A stretch of 7,896 nucleotides of DNA from Helicobacter sp. (GCF_014799995.1 NZ_JAAVGY010000019.1:1-7896); one strand, 5' to 3'; positions 1 through 5,397 are shown, counted from the stretch's first letter. Made by a program: numbers and translations. Notes: generated by a model from the letters alone, not told the origin.

Positions 1-71
1 CTGATTATGTAGCAAATGGTAGTGATGAAGACAGACAAAGAGTTCGTGTAGAAGTTAGATATAATTTCTAA
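1..71 (+). CDS. C-terminal end of an outer-membrane beta-barrel protein (partial)
   Basis: The frame read from base 3 is open and gives the last 22 residues of a protein, ending ...RVRVEVRYNF before a TAA stop at 69-71. Alternating charged and hydrophobic residues followed by a terminal aromatic Phe are the signature of the last beta strand of outer-membrane barrels, which the BAM complex recognises. A porin of the Campylobacter/Helicobacter major outer-membrane protein kind is the most likely identity, but too little is present to assign a family. A good hairpin terminator follows about 35 bases later, which supports this as a real gene end. The rest of the gene lies outside the window. Confidence 0.6.
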   Translation, partial: DYVANGSDEDRQRVRVEVRYNF

Positions 72-106
72 TTTCAAAAAAGAAGCCTAGTATAGCTTCT
101 AATCTA

Positions 107-140
107 ATGATGAGGATTCCTCCTCATCATTCTCTTTCTT
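107..140 (+). terminator. Intrinsic terminator of the outer-membrane protein gene
   Basis: A perfect 10-bp inverted repeat (ATGATGAGGA / TCCTCATCAT) with a 4-base loop spans 107-130 and is followed by a pyrimidine-rich, T-rich tail (TCTCTTTCTT). It lies 35 bases after the stop codon. A weaker 6-bp hairpin (AGAAGC / GCTTCT, 81-100) comes just before it. Confidence 0.65.
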
Positions 141-336
141 GTCATTGCGTCCTTGTGTCATTGCGAGAAAATTTAAAAAATTTTCGTGGCAATCTATAAT
201 TTTGCATACTTATAATTTAAAATTCAACAATGGAATCATTTTATTTGTGCAATATTATAGATTGCTTCGTCATTCGCTTTGCTCATTCCTCGCAATGACA
301 CAAGTTGTGTATTTCATTTATGCTGAATCGTAGATG
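141..336. repeat. Paired-hairpin repeat element (two inverted units with a spacer)
   Basis: A forward unit at 158-200 runs TCATTGCGAG, then a hairpin GAAAATTT-AAA-AAATTTTC (167-185), then GTGGCAATCTATAAT. An inverted unit at 252-299 runs ATTATAGATTGC ... CTCGCAATGA. Together they make a roughly 140-bp element (159-298) with inverted ends, similar to a small MITE or REP pair. A stub, GTCATTGCG, precedes it at 141-149. The tail from 291 to about 336 resembles 6035-6082 of the second array (about 24 of the first 31 bases identical), so the repeat seems to extend to the start of the antitoxin remnant. A perfect 13-base palindrome, ACACAA-G-TTGTGT, lies at 298-310. The open frame across this region looks spurious. 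Confidence 0.75.
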
Positions 337-441
337 GACGAAATGGTGAGCGATAAAATTCTTGATGAAGTCAAAGAGGGCAAAGCGAATCTTGTCCCAT
401 TAAAAGAATTTTTTGAAAAAACGGGTTTGCATAATGTATGA
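334..441 (+). pseudogene. Antitoxin remnant upstream of a RelE-like toxin
   Basis: A 35-codon frame (MDEMVSDKILDEVKEGKA... ending KTGLHNV) stops at 439-441 and overlaps the toxin ATG at 434 by eight bases, the usual arrangement of a translationally coupled type II antitoxin-toxin pair. The short, charged, helical content resembles the C-terminal toxin-binding part of RelB-like antitoxins, which are normally 70-90 residues. An in-frame TAG sits immediately before the first ATG, there is no Shine-Dalgarno sequence, and the upstream DNA belongs to the repeat element. I read this as a 5'-truncated gene in which the repeat has replaced the promoter and the DNA-binding half. Its identity rests mainly on position. 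Confidence 0.5.
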
Positions 442-692
442 AGTCGTCATTGAACTGAAGGAGAATCTCTTTGTAGAATCTCTCAATCTTAAGGACAAAA
501 GATGGATTAAGAATAAATTGCTTGACTTACAAAAGGGTAATTTCAATGGAGATAAGGCTCTTAAGGGCAGATATAAAGGCAAGTTTAGAAAAAGGGCGGG
601 GGGACTACCGAATCATTTATCTTAAAGAGGAACAGCGATTGATTGTTTGTGTGATTCCTATAGGACACAAAAAAGAGATTTATGAGGATTGA
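434..692 (+). pseudogene. RelE/ParE-family toxin, frameshifted
   Basis: RelE-family toxins are small mRNA interferases (ParE relatives target gyrase) that a cognate antitoxin holds in check. From ATG 434 the frame encodes MYEVVIELKENLF..., then KALKGRYKGKFRKRAG, and then leaves frame in a run of six G (598-603). With five G it would continue as DYRIIYLKEEQRLIVCVIPI and on through GHKKEIYED to TGA at 690-692, giving 85 residues, a normal RelE length. The K-L-KG-Y-KG-FR...GDYRIIY...IGH-K-IY pattern is the classic signature of the superfamily. As the sequence stands, the frame runs on to a premature stop at 623-625 and loses the C-terminal strands that carry catalytic residues. A sequencing error in the G run is possible. 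An upstream TTG start at 413 is less likely than ATG 434, which matches the family N-terminus. Confidence 0.8.
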
Positions 693-753
693 TTCTTGGA
701 TTTATAATTAGTAAAAACAATCAAACATTAAATCTATTTTGTGGATTTTGAAG

Positions 754-759
754 TATAAT
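754..759 (+). promoter_or_regulatory. -10 box of the small toxin-like peptide mRNA
   Basis: A perfect TATAAT is preceded by AT-rich DNA with no clear -35 element, as is usual for the Helicobacter housekeeping sigma factor. The start would fall near 765-767, giving a leader of about 60 bases before ATG 825. Confidence 0.55.
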
Positions 760-762
760 AAT

Positions 763-799
763 GCAGGGTGTTTGCCACAGGTCATCACCCTGCGGCAAA
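763..799 (+). promoter_or_regulatory. Two mutually exclusive leader hairpins
   Basis: GCAGGGTG (763-770) pairs perfectly with CACCCTGC (786-793). TTTGCC (771-776) pairs with GGCAAA (794-799), and inside it CAGG (778-781) pairs with CCTG (789-792) across a single A-C mismatch. The two hairpins share the 786-793 segment and cannot both form. In the opposite strand the mismatch becomes a G-U pair, so the second hairpin is uninterrupted (11 bp) in the antisense RNA. This asymmetry suggests that the structure matters in the antisense transcript. Confidence 0.6.
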
Positions 800-803
800 A
801 TCT

Positions 804-821
804 ATGCCCTAAAAGGAGCAT
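804..821 (+). promoter_or_regulatory. Shine-Dalgarno-sequestering hairpin
   Basis: ATGC (804-807) pairs with GCAT (818-821) and CCT (808-810) with AGG (814-816), with A817 bulged and an AAA loop. The strong ribosome binding site AAAAGGAG (811-818), six bases before ATG 825, is therefore partly buried. Masking of the ribosome site in the leader is a recurring feature of type I toxin mRNAs. Confidence 0.55.
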
Positions 822-824
822 ACG

Positions 825-893
825 ATGAAAGTCGCAAAATTCATCTTGTGCGCAATTATACTGCTTTGTATAATTGTTGTCAAGGCTTATTGA
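825..893 (+). CDS. Hydrophobic 22-residue peptide, candidate type I toxin
   Basis: The peptide begins MKVAKFIL, continues with an unbroken run of Ile/Leu/Val/Cys/Ala, and ends IIVVKAY; the stop is TGA at 891-893. It has the make-up of a membrane-inserting small toxin: a short cationic start, one transmembrane-length stretch and a polar end. The final Ala-Tyr recalls the Ibs toxins of E. coli, which are 18-19 residues and also end in AY; Helicobacter AapA toxins are similar in size and in regulation but not in sequence. Support for translation is a strong Shine-Dalgarno at ideal spacing. Support for the toxin reading is the buried ribosome site, the mRNA folding and an internal antisense promoter. 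The coding sequence itself forms a 9-bp hairpin (853-861 / 868-876). I know of no named homologue, so toxicity is an inference. Confidence 0.6.
   Translation: MKVAKFILCAIILLCIIVVKAY
855..883 (-). promoter_or_regulatory. Perfect sigma-70 consensus promoter inside the peptide ORF, antisense
   Basis: On the minus strand TTGACA (883-878) is followed after exactly 17 bases by TATAAT (860-855), matching all 12 consensus positions at optimal spacing. Transcription would start near 849-848 and run leftward across the start codon, ribosome binding site and leader of the peptide mRNA. Such a match inside a 22-codon ORF, in a genus whose promoters usually lack a -35 box, is unlikely to be chance. Confidence 0.75.
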
Positions 894-985
894 CTTCAAG
901 CCTAACCCTGCTTTCCGCAAGGTTCAAGATGAATTTCACCTGTGGCATATTCTAATCTCTCATCATTGCGGGAATGCCAAATCTC

Positions 986-2335
986 TTACATCCAATCAAT
1001 AATTTTTGTAACTTCTTGCACTTCAAAACACTTGATATTGATTGTTTGGGCGGGCTTTTTGGGTAGAATCGCCCGCGTGATTCCAAGCGATAAGGCTTCT
1101 TTGAGCCTTGCTTCTACATTTGGCACATCGCGAATGTCTCCTACAAGACTGACTTCGCCTAGAAATACGCTTCCGCTAGAGAGGGCTCTATTGCGAAAGC
1201 TAGAAAGAATCGCAGCCACGACTGCCAAATCCGCCGCAGTTTCTAAAATCTTGATTCCGCCTGTGATATTGATAAACACATCGTAACGATTGAGCGGAAT
1301 CTCTAATTTGCGCTCTAATAATGCCAAAATCATATTGAGACGATTAGAATCAAAGCCGGTAGAGGAACGTTTGGGCATTCCATAGGCGCAGTCGCTCACG
1401 AGGGCTTGCACTTCCAAAACGAGCGAGCGAGAACCCTCCATAACGACACTTAGCGCACTTCCGGGCGCAGAAGTCTTTTGTTGGAAAAAAATCTTAGAAG
1501 CTTCTTTTGCCCCCACTAATCCGTTGCTTTTCATCTCAAAAATTCCGATTTCGCTTGTGTTGCCAAAACGATTTTTGAAGCCTCTTAAGAAGCGCAATTC
1601 ACGACTAGAATCCCCCTCAAAGTAAAGCACGCAATCCACCATATGTTCTAGGATTCTAGGTCCGGCAATCGCACCCTCTTTGGTGATATGTCCGATGATA
1701 AACACGCAGATTCCATATTCTTTGGCAAGGCGCATTAGCTCAAAGGTTACTTCGCGCACTTGAGAGACACTTCCCGGACTTGAGCTAATATTCTCGCTAT
1801 AAAGCGTTTGGATACTATCAATCACAACCATAGAATAGCGGTGTTCTTTCGCATAGATTGTGCCTAGAATCTCTTGCAGTTTGATTGCATTGAGCAAGAA
1901 AAGGTTTTCGCACACTGCATTGAGCCTCTCGGCGCGCAATTTGATTTGTGAGGCACTCTCTTCCCCGCTGACATAGAGGACATTTTTTCCCATTTTGGCT
2001 AAATTGCTTGAGATTTTGAGTAGAAGCGTGGATTTCCCAACGCCCGGACTGCCACCGACTAGATACATTCCGCCAAGCACGATTCCTCCCCCAAGCACAA
2101 TGTCTAATTCTTGCTCGCCACTGCTAAAGCGCACAAACTCTTCTTCTTGCACTTCTGTGATAGGAGTAACTTTGCTCACAAGTGGGGATTCCGCAGCCTT
2201 AAAGGCTTCAATCTGCTCTTCTTTGAGCTCTAAGAAACTTTCCCAAGCCCCACAATTAGAGCATTTTCCAAGCCATTTTGAGCTTTGGAATCCACAATGC
2301 TGACATTCAAAAATTTGCACTTTTTTCTTTGCCAT
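986..2335 (-). CDS. radA: DNA repair/recombination protein RadA (Sms)
   Basis: RadA is a RecA-like, hexameric DNA-dependent ATPase that drives branch migration of recombination intermediates and helps process stalled forks. The 449-residue length is normal. Domains in order: an N-terminal zinc finger with Cys11, Cys14, Cys25 and Cys28; a RecA-like core with Walker A GSPGVGKST (95-103), SGEES (123-127) and Walker B VVIDS (170-174); the RadA-specific KNRFG motif (254-258); and a C-terminal Lon-protease-like domain (about 270-449) that lacks proteolytic function in this family. The ATG at 2335 is preceded by AAAGG at about seven bases. It is the last gene of a four-gene minus-strand operon, 53 bases after ftsY. 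No convincing terminator follows, so transcripts could run into the accessory pocket at 760-985. Confidence 0.96.
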   Translation of the reverse strand: MAKKKVQIFECQHCGFQSSKWLGKCSNCGAWESFLELKEEQIEAFKAAESPLVSKVTPITEVQEEEFVRFSSGEQELDIVLGGGIVLGGMYLVGGSPGVGKSTLLLKISSNLAKMGKNVLYVSGEESASQIKLRAERLNAVCENLFLLNAIKLQEILGTIYAKEHRYSMVVIDSIQTLYSENISSSPGSVSQVREVTFELMRLAKEYGICVFIIGHITKEGAIAGPRILEHMVDCVLYFEGDSSRELRFLRGFKNRFGNTSEIGIFEMKSNGLVGAKEASKIFFQQKTSAPGSALSVVMEGSRSLVLEVQALVSDCAYGMPKRSSTGFDSNRLNMILALLERKLEIPLNRYDVFINITGGIKILETAADLAVVAAILSSFRNRALSSGSVFLGEVSLVGDIRDVPNVEARLKEALSLGITRAILPKKPAQTINIKCFEVQEVTKIIDWM

Positions 2336-2351
2336 TTCATAGCCTTTAGGG

Positions 2352-2369
2352 ATTATCTGTGCAGATAAT
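2352..2369. promoter_or_regulatory. Inverted repeat between ftsY and radA
   Basis: ATTATCTG-TG-CAGATAAT is a perfect 8-bp dyad with a 2-base centre in the 53-base gap, just upstream of the radA Shine-Dalgarno (2343-2350). It could be an RNA hairpin acting as a processing or attenuation site, or a dimer-binding operator. There is no U-tract, so it is not a standard terminator. Confidence 0.4.
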
Positions 2370-2388
2370 GCGGGTTGTCGTTTGGATT

Positions 2389-3276
2389 CTAACTTTCAAA
2401 GATAGAATCTAAAATCGTTGTAATGTATTCTTCTTCATTAAAGACAATTAGGTCTTGGGCGGTTTCTCCCACACCAATGTATAGAATCGGCACACGCAAG
2501 GCGTAGATGATACTAAAGATTGCGCCTCCTTTACTTGTGCCATCTAGTTTGGTGATGATGACGCCGTCAATCCCTCCTAGAGTTTGGCTAAAAATCCTCG
2601 CTTGCTCTAGGCTAGAAGTGCCTTGCGTGCCGTCCAAAATCAAGATTTTGCGATGCGGTGCGCCCGCCTTTGCCTTGTCGCAAATGCGCATAATCTTTTG
2701 TAGCTCTTGTTGTAGATTGCTTTGATTATGTAATCTTCCTGCGGTGTCAATGATTGCGACATCTAGGTTTTTAGCAATCGCAGAAGTAATGGTGTCAAAG
2801 GCGACTGCGGAGGGGTCGTGTCCGATTTGTGAGGCAACCACAGGGAGGCTTAATCTCTCTCCCCATAGCTTGAGTTGCTCAATCGCAGCCGCTCTAAATG
2901 TGTCCCCAGCCCCTAGAATCACACTTTTGCCTTGTTGCTTATAGAGATTGGCGAGTTTGGCAATCGTTGTCGTCTTGCCCGCACCATTGACACCCACAAT
3001 GAGATGAACACAAGGCTTATCCTCTGTGGTTTTTGCTTGCACCTTGTCGTAGTAGCTTTCCCCACGAAAAAGCCTAAGCAGTGCGACTTCAAGCTCATTG
3101 CGACTGATTTGCTCTCCAAGTGGGCTTAAAATCATCTCAATTAAGTCATAATCCATATCCGTTGTGATTAAAATCTCTTCTAAAGTCTCTTTGCTAAGTT
3201 TTTTGTGGGTTTTTGGGAGTAAATCACGAATGTTTTGCGTGGTTTTTTGTAGGGTTTTTTTGAATATTTCAAGCAT
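2389..3276 (-). CDS. ftsY: Signal recognition particle receptor FtsY
   Basis: FtsY is the SRP receptor GTPase. It docks Ffh-ribosome complexes at the inner membrane so that membrane proteins enter SecYEG during translation. The 295-residue protein has the helical N domain (about 1-80) and the G domain with G1 GVNGAGKTT (95-103), the SRP-GTPase insertion motif DTFRAAA (125-131), G3 DTAGR (177-181), G4 TKLDG (242-246) and the closing GVGE...DL..F (268-279). It lacks the long acidic A domain of E. coli FtsY, which is usual in this phylum. Its ATG shares one base with the TAA of the upstream lipoprotein gene (TAATG), so translation is probably coupled. From memory, Campylobacter jejuni has the same thioredoxin-ftsY-radA order. 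Confidence 0.96.
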   Translation of the reverse strand: MLEIFKKTLQKTTQNIRDLLPKTHKKLSKETLEEILITTDMDYDLIEMILSPLGEQISRNELEVALLRLFRGESYYDKVQAKTTEDKPCVHLIVGVNGAGKTTTIAKLANLYKQQGKSVILGAGDTFRAAAIEQLKLWGERLSLPVVASQIGHDPSAVAFDTITSAIAKNLDVAIIDTAGRLHNQSNLQQELQKIMRICDKAKAGAPHRKILILDGTQGTSSLEQARIFSQTLGGIDGVIITKLDGTSKGGAIFSIIYALRVPILYIGVGETAQDLIVFNEEEYITTILDSIFES

Positions 3277-3911
3277 TAGTGTGCCTTTAACTTTGCTAAA
3301 TTTTGTGAGAGGTCAAACTCAATCATTTCTTCTGGAATCGCACCTAAATAATGGATAATGTATTGCCCATCTTTGTCGTATAATGCGATGAGTGGCACAC
3401 CCTCAATGTTGCCAAGTGCATTGAAGAGCTTGGAGCGATTCTCATCTAATATCATTGGGATATTAGTAGCATTTTCTTCATTGAAGACTTGCATAATGCC
3501 TTTGAAGTTCTCTACTTCTCCTACTAAGTCGTCTATGGGGATTCCATAGAGGGAGATTTGCTCACCAAATTGTTTTTTGAGATTTTCTAAATGAGGCAAA
3601 ATTCCCTTGCAAGGGTCGCACCAAGTGGTGAAAAAGAGCAAGACTTTAAGGTTGTTTGTATCCGAAGTAACAATCAGATTCTTAAAAACATTTTCTTTTT
3701 TGGGTTCAATGTTTTTGAAGTTATTTTGCTCTTTTTGAGGTTTTTGATTGATGATTAATGCGGTGTTTGCATTGCTTTTTAAGATAAGATTTTTCAAAAT
3801 TTCTTGTTTTTTTTCTTTGATTGTCTGACTTGCTTGCTTGTTTTCTTGTTTTTCGCAACCCAAGATACCAAAACAAAGCCCAATCATCACGACCAACCTA
3901 ATCCATTTCAT
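3276..3911 (-). CDS. Thioredoxin-fold (TlpA/ResA-like) lipoprotein
   Basis: A membrane-anchored periplasmic thiol-disulfide protein of 211 residues. The signal peptide MKWIRLVVMIGLCFGILGC has a lipobox (ILGC), with lipidation expected at Cys19. A Lys/Asn/Gln-rich linker (20-85) follows, then a thioredoxin domain with WCDPC at 97-101 and the cis-proline region GVP further on. TlpA/ResA-like proteins usually reduce disulfides in secreted or cytochrome c proteins; the specific partner is unknown. The start at 3911 was chosen because it gives a clean lipoprotein signal and has AAGGA six bases upstream. The longer frame from 3992 would overlap the previous gene and bury the signal peptide. The linker holds a degenerate internal duplication: KKQEILKNLI (34-43) recurs as KKENVFKNLI (71-80), 37 residues later. 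Confidence 0.88.
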   Translation of the reverse strand: MKWIRLVVMIGLCFGILGCEKQENKQASQTIKEKKQEILKNLILKSNANTALIINQKPQKEQNNFKNIEPKKENVFKNLIVTSDTNNLKVLLFFTTWCDPCKGILPHLENLKKQFGEQISLYGIPIDDLVGEVENFKGIMQVFNEENATNIPMILDENRSKLFNALGNIEGVPLIALYDKDGQYIIHYLGAIPEEMIEFDLSQNLAKLKAH

Positions 3912-3954
3912 TCTCTTTCCTTGCATTAAAATGCTTATTATAACATCTCTCGCA

Positions 3955-5040
3955 TTATTTGGCGAATAAAGATTGCAGTGGTGTTTTGCCAAACTTCTTC
4001 AACTGAAATTGTGCCATTTTCTCTAATGGAATCCTAAACTTAAGGATTCCATACGCGTAAGGCATTAACTCGTAGGGTTGATAAACAAAGACAAACGAAT
4101 CGTAATCAAGCAAAACCACCTCTGAAACATTGAAAGATTCAAAATCCACAAAGCCCTCTTCATCTATATTTTTCAAATATTCTTGATAGGCTTGCCAAAG
4201 CAGGCTTTTTAATTCTGGATTATTAAAATCTATTATTGTTTTTAAGTCTAAGATTTTGTTGTCTTTGGATATAATCACGCTCTTTTGATAAGAGATTCCG
4301 TGTGCCCCGCCTGTATAGGAATAATCATTGATAGAAAATACAAGCAAGTTTTCATCAAAATAATATAGAGAATCCGCTACATTTGTTTCAAATGAGGAGG
4401 TTTTTAAGAATTCTTCTATTATCTCTTTCCAGTCTTTTCTTTCCTCTATCGCCATTGTCGTAAAGGCTTTGTCTATAGAGTTTTGCGCACTTTCTACAAA
4501 TACTCTTTGAGCATTTTCGCAATCAAATTTTTCACGATAGAGTGTTTGCAATAATTTCTGAATTTTTGAATCTTTAGAACAATGGAATCGTATTGTTGCT
4601 AGGGCATGGGTGGTTGTGTCGGGAGTTTTGGGGTATTGGTAGGTTACTTCGTGTCGCTCTAAAGTGATAGAATCTAGTAATTCAAGATTAAGCTTGTGTT
4701 GTTGGTTGGCGGTTAAAACCTCTGTAATGACGCCATTTTCAACCTTTAGGGCAAGATTTTTGCATTGGAGAATGCCCTCTTGGATACTTTGGTTTTGGGA
4801 TTGCGATTCGTTTTTGCTTAAAGGCGTGCAGCGTCCGAAATCTTGATTACCAGCCCACAAAATCCCCTCATCAGAATTTGCAACAAAAAGCAAAGAAGTG
4901 GCTTTTGTCGGATTGAATCCTGCTTGATGGGGCAGGAGGCGAAAAGTCTGATAGGTGAAATCCAAAGCCATAGTGTGAATGCCAAAGCATAGAATAAAGA
5001 TTCCTAATGATTTTGTTAAATTAAAGCCTTGTTGTTTCAT
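3955..5040 (-). CDS. Secreted DUF3298/RsiV-like protein of unknown function
   Basis: 361 residues with a Sec signal peptide (MKQQGFNLTKSLGIFILCFGIHTMA, probable cleavage after Ala25). The C-terminal third resembles the DUF3298 domain seen in RsiV/PdaC-like proteins: a YTGGAHG motif (242-248), a basic stretch before ILDLKTIIDF (263-272), and a final strand pair (FVFVYQPYEL, ILKFRIPLE). RsiV relatives bind lysozyme in Firmicutes, but that role cannot be assumed here. The mature protein has four cysteines (71, 93, 154, 174), enough for two disulfides, which fits with the thioredoxin lipoprotein encoded 43 bases downstream. It is the first gene of the operon, with AAAAGGA eight bases before ATG. 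Family assignment is from motif recognition only. Confidence 0.75.
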   Translation of the reverse strand: MKQQGFNLTKSLGIFILCFGIHTMALDFTYQTFRLLPHQAGFNPTKATSLLFVANSDEGILWAGNQDFGRCTPLSKNESQSQNQSIQEGILQCKNLALKVENGVITEVLTANQQHKLNLELLDSITLERHEVTYQYPKTPDTTTHALATIRFHCSKDSKIQKLLQTLYREKFDCENAQRVFVESAQNSIDKAFTTMAIEERKDWKEIIEEFLKTSSFETNVADSLYYFDENLLVFSINDYSYTGGAHGISYQKSVIISKDNKILDLKTIIDFNNPELKSLLWQAYQEYLKNIDEEGFVDFESFNVSEVVLLDYDSFVFVYQPYELMPYAYGILKFRIPLEKMAQFQLKKFGKTPLQSLFAK

Positions 5041-5066
5041 TGTTGCAGTCCTTTTCTTGCTGAAAA

Positions 5067-5081
5067 TTTATAGAAAATATA
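5067..5081 (-). promoter_or_regulatory. Possible -10 region of the minus-strand operon
   Basis: The 138-base gap between the operon and the tRNA cluster is divergent. On the minus strand TATAAA (5072-5067) or TATATT (5081-5076) could serve as the -10 box, 27-41 bases before ATG 5040. No -35 box is evident. Confidence 0.35.
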
Positions 5082-5126
5082 GAATTTGGAATTTTAGCAT
5101 TTTTTATTATTTTTGCCTAAAATATC

Positions 5127-5155
5127 TTGATTTTTTTCAAAAGCATCGCTATAAT
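5127..5155 (+). promoter_or_regulatory. Promoter of the tRNA cluster
   Basis: TTGATT (5127-5132) and a perfect TATAAT (5150-5155) are separated by 17 bases. Transcription would start near 5162, shortly before tRNA-Gly at 5179. A -35 this close to consensus is uncommon in the genus and fits strong stable-RNA expression. Confidence 0.75.
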
Positions 5156-5178
5156 TTTGCTCTCACTTTTACTTTTAT

Positions 5179-5253
5179 GCGGGAGTAGCTCAGTGGTAGA
5201 GCATAACCTTGCCAAGGTTGGGGCCGCGGGTTCGATCCCCGTCTCCCGCTCCA
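5179..5253 (+). tRNA. tRNA-Gly (GCC)
   Basis: The acceptor arms GCGGGAG (5179-5185) and CTCCCGC (5243-5249) pair fully. The anticodon loop TTGCCAA places GCC at 5211-5213. The T-loop GGTTCGATCC is present and the 3' CCA is encoded (5251-5253). It is the first gene of a four-tRNA cluster. Confidence 0.97.
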
Positions 5254-5302
5254 TTATCTAAAATCATAAAAGTAGCGAAAGTTTGATAGACTGAATCAAT
5301 TT

Positions 5303-5389
5303 GCCCGGGTGGTGAAATGGTAGACACAAGGGACTTAAAATCCCTCGGACATTGCGTCCGTGCCGGTTCAAGTCCGGCCCCGGGCACCA
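5303..5389 (+). tRNA. tRNA-Leu (UAA)
   Basis: The acceptor GCCCGGG (5303-5309) pairs with CCCGGGC (5379-5385). The anticodon loop CTTAAAA has TAA at 5336-5338. A long variable arm (class II, 87 nt), GGTTCAAGTCC in the T-arm and an encoded CCA are present. Confidence 0.97.
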
Positions 5390-5397
5390 CGACAAAT

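Larger units (their letters stand above)
758..849 (-). ncRNA. Candidate antisense RNA (type I antitoxin), about 90 nt
   Basis: The RNA is inferred from the consensus promoter at 883-855. The predicted transcript is complementary to the first codons, the Shine-Dalgarno and the leader of the peptide mRNA. It contains the mirror of the Shine-Dalgarno hairpin (821-804) and an uninterrupted 11-bp hairpin (799-771, using a G-U pair where the sense strand has a mismatch). A likely 3' end is the alternative hairpin 793-786 / 770-763 followed by ATTATTAT, a modest terminator. The arrangement (promoter in the toxin ORF, antisense covering the ribosome site, RNA under 100 nt) parallels the Helicobacter AapA/IsoA systems. 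The exact ends are guesses. Confidence 0.55.
773..947 (+). promoter_or_regulatory. Long-range folded structure of the peptide mRNA
   Basis: Nested perfect pairings join the two ends of the short transcript. TGCCACAGGT (773-782) pairs with ACCTGTGGCA (938-947), and AAATTCATCTTG (837-848, codons 5-8) pairs with CAAGATGAATTT (925-936). These enclose the Shine-Dalgarno hairpin on one side. On the other side lie a 9-bp hairpin (853-861 / 868-876) and an 8-pair hairpin with one mismatch (904-911 / 917-924). GCAGGGT (763-769) could alternatively pair with ACCCTGC (905-911). Nearly every stretch of the transcript is engaged, as in type I toxin mRNAs that stay inactive until the 3' end is trimmed. No U-tract terminator is evident after 947. 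Confidence 0.6.

Noticed and set aside
139..333. Plus-strand 64-codon frame at the first repeat element
   Set aside because: It is a translation of the interspersed repeat, lacks a plausible ribosome site and has no family features.
763..799. H-type pseudoknot from the two interlocked leader stems
   Set aside because: The stems are directly adjacent with no bases left for the crossing loops, so simultaneous formation is not sterically reasonable; alternative hairpins are more likely.
708..920. Minus-strand 70-codon frame opposite the small peptide locus
   Set aside because: It has no ribosome site or family resemblance, and the structured sense/antisense RNA arrangement explains the region better.
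942..1286. Plus-strand 114-codon frame at the 3' end of radA
   Set aside because: It is a shadow of the well-supported radA coding sequence with low-complexity Ser/Arg/Leu composition and no family resemblance.
3912..3992. Longer start at 3992 for the thioredoxin lipoprotein
   Set aside because: It would place 27 polar residues before the lipoprotein signal peptide and overlap the preceding gene, while ATG 3911 has a good Shine-Dalgarno.
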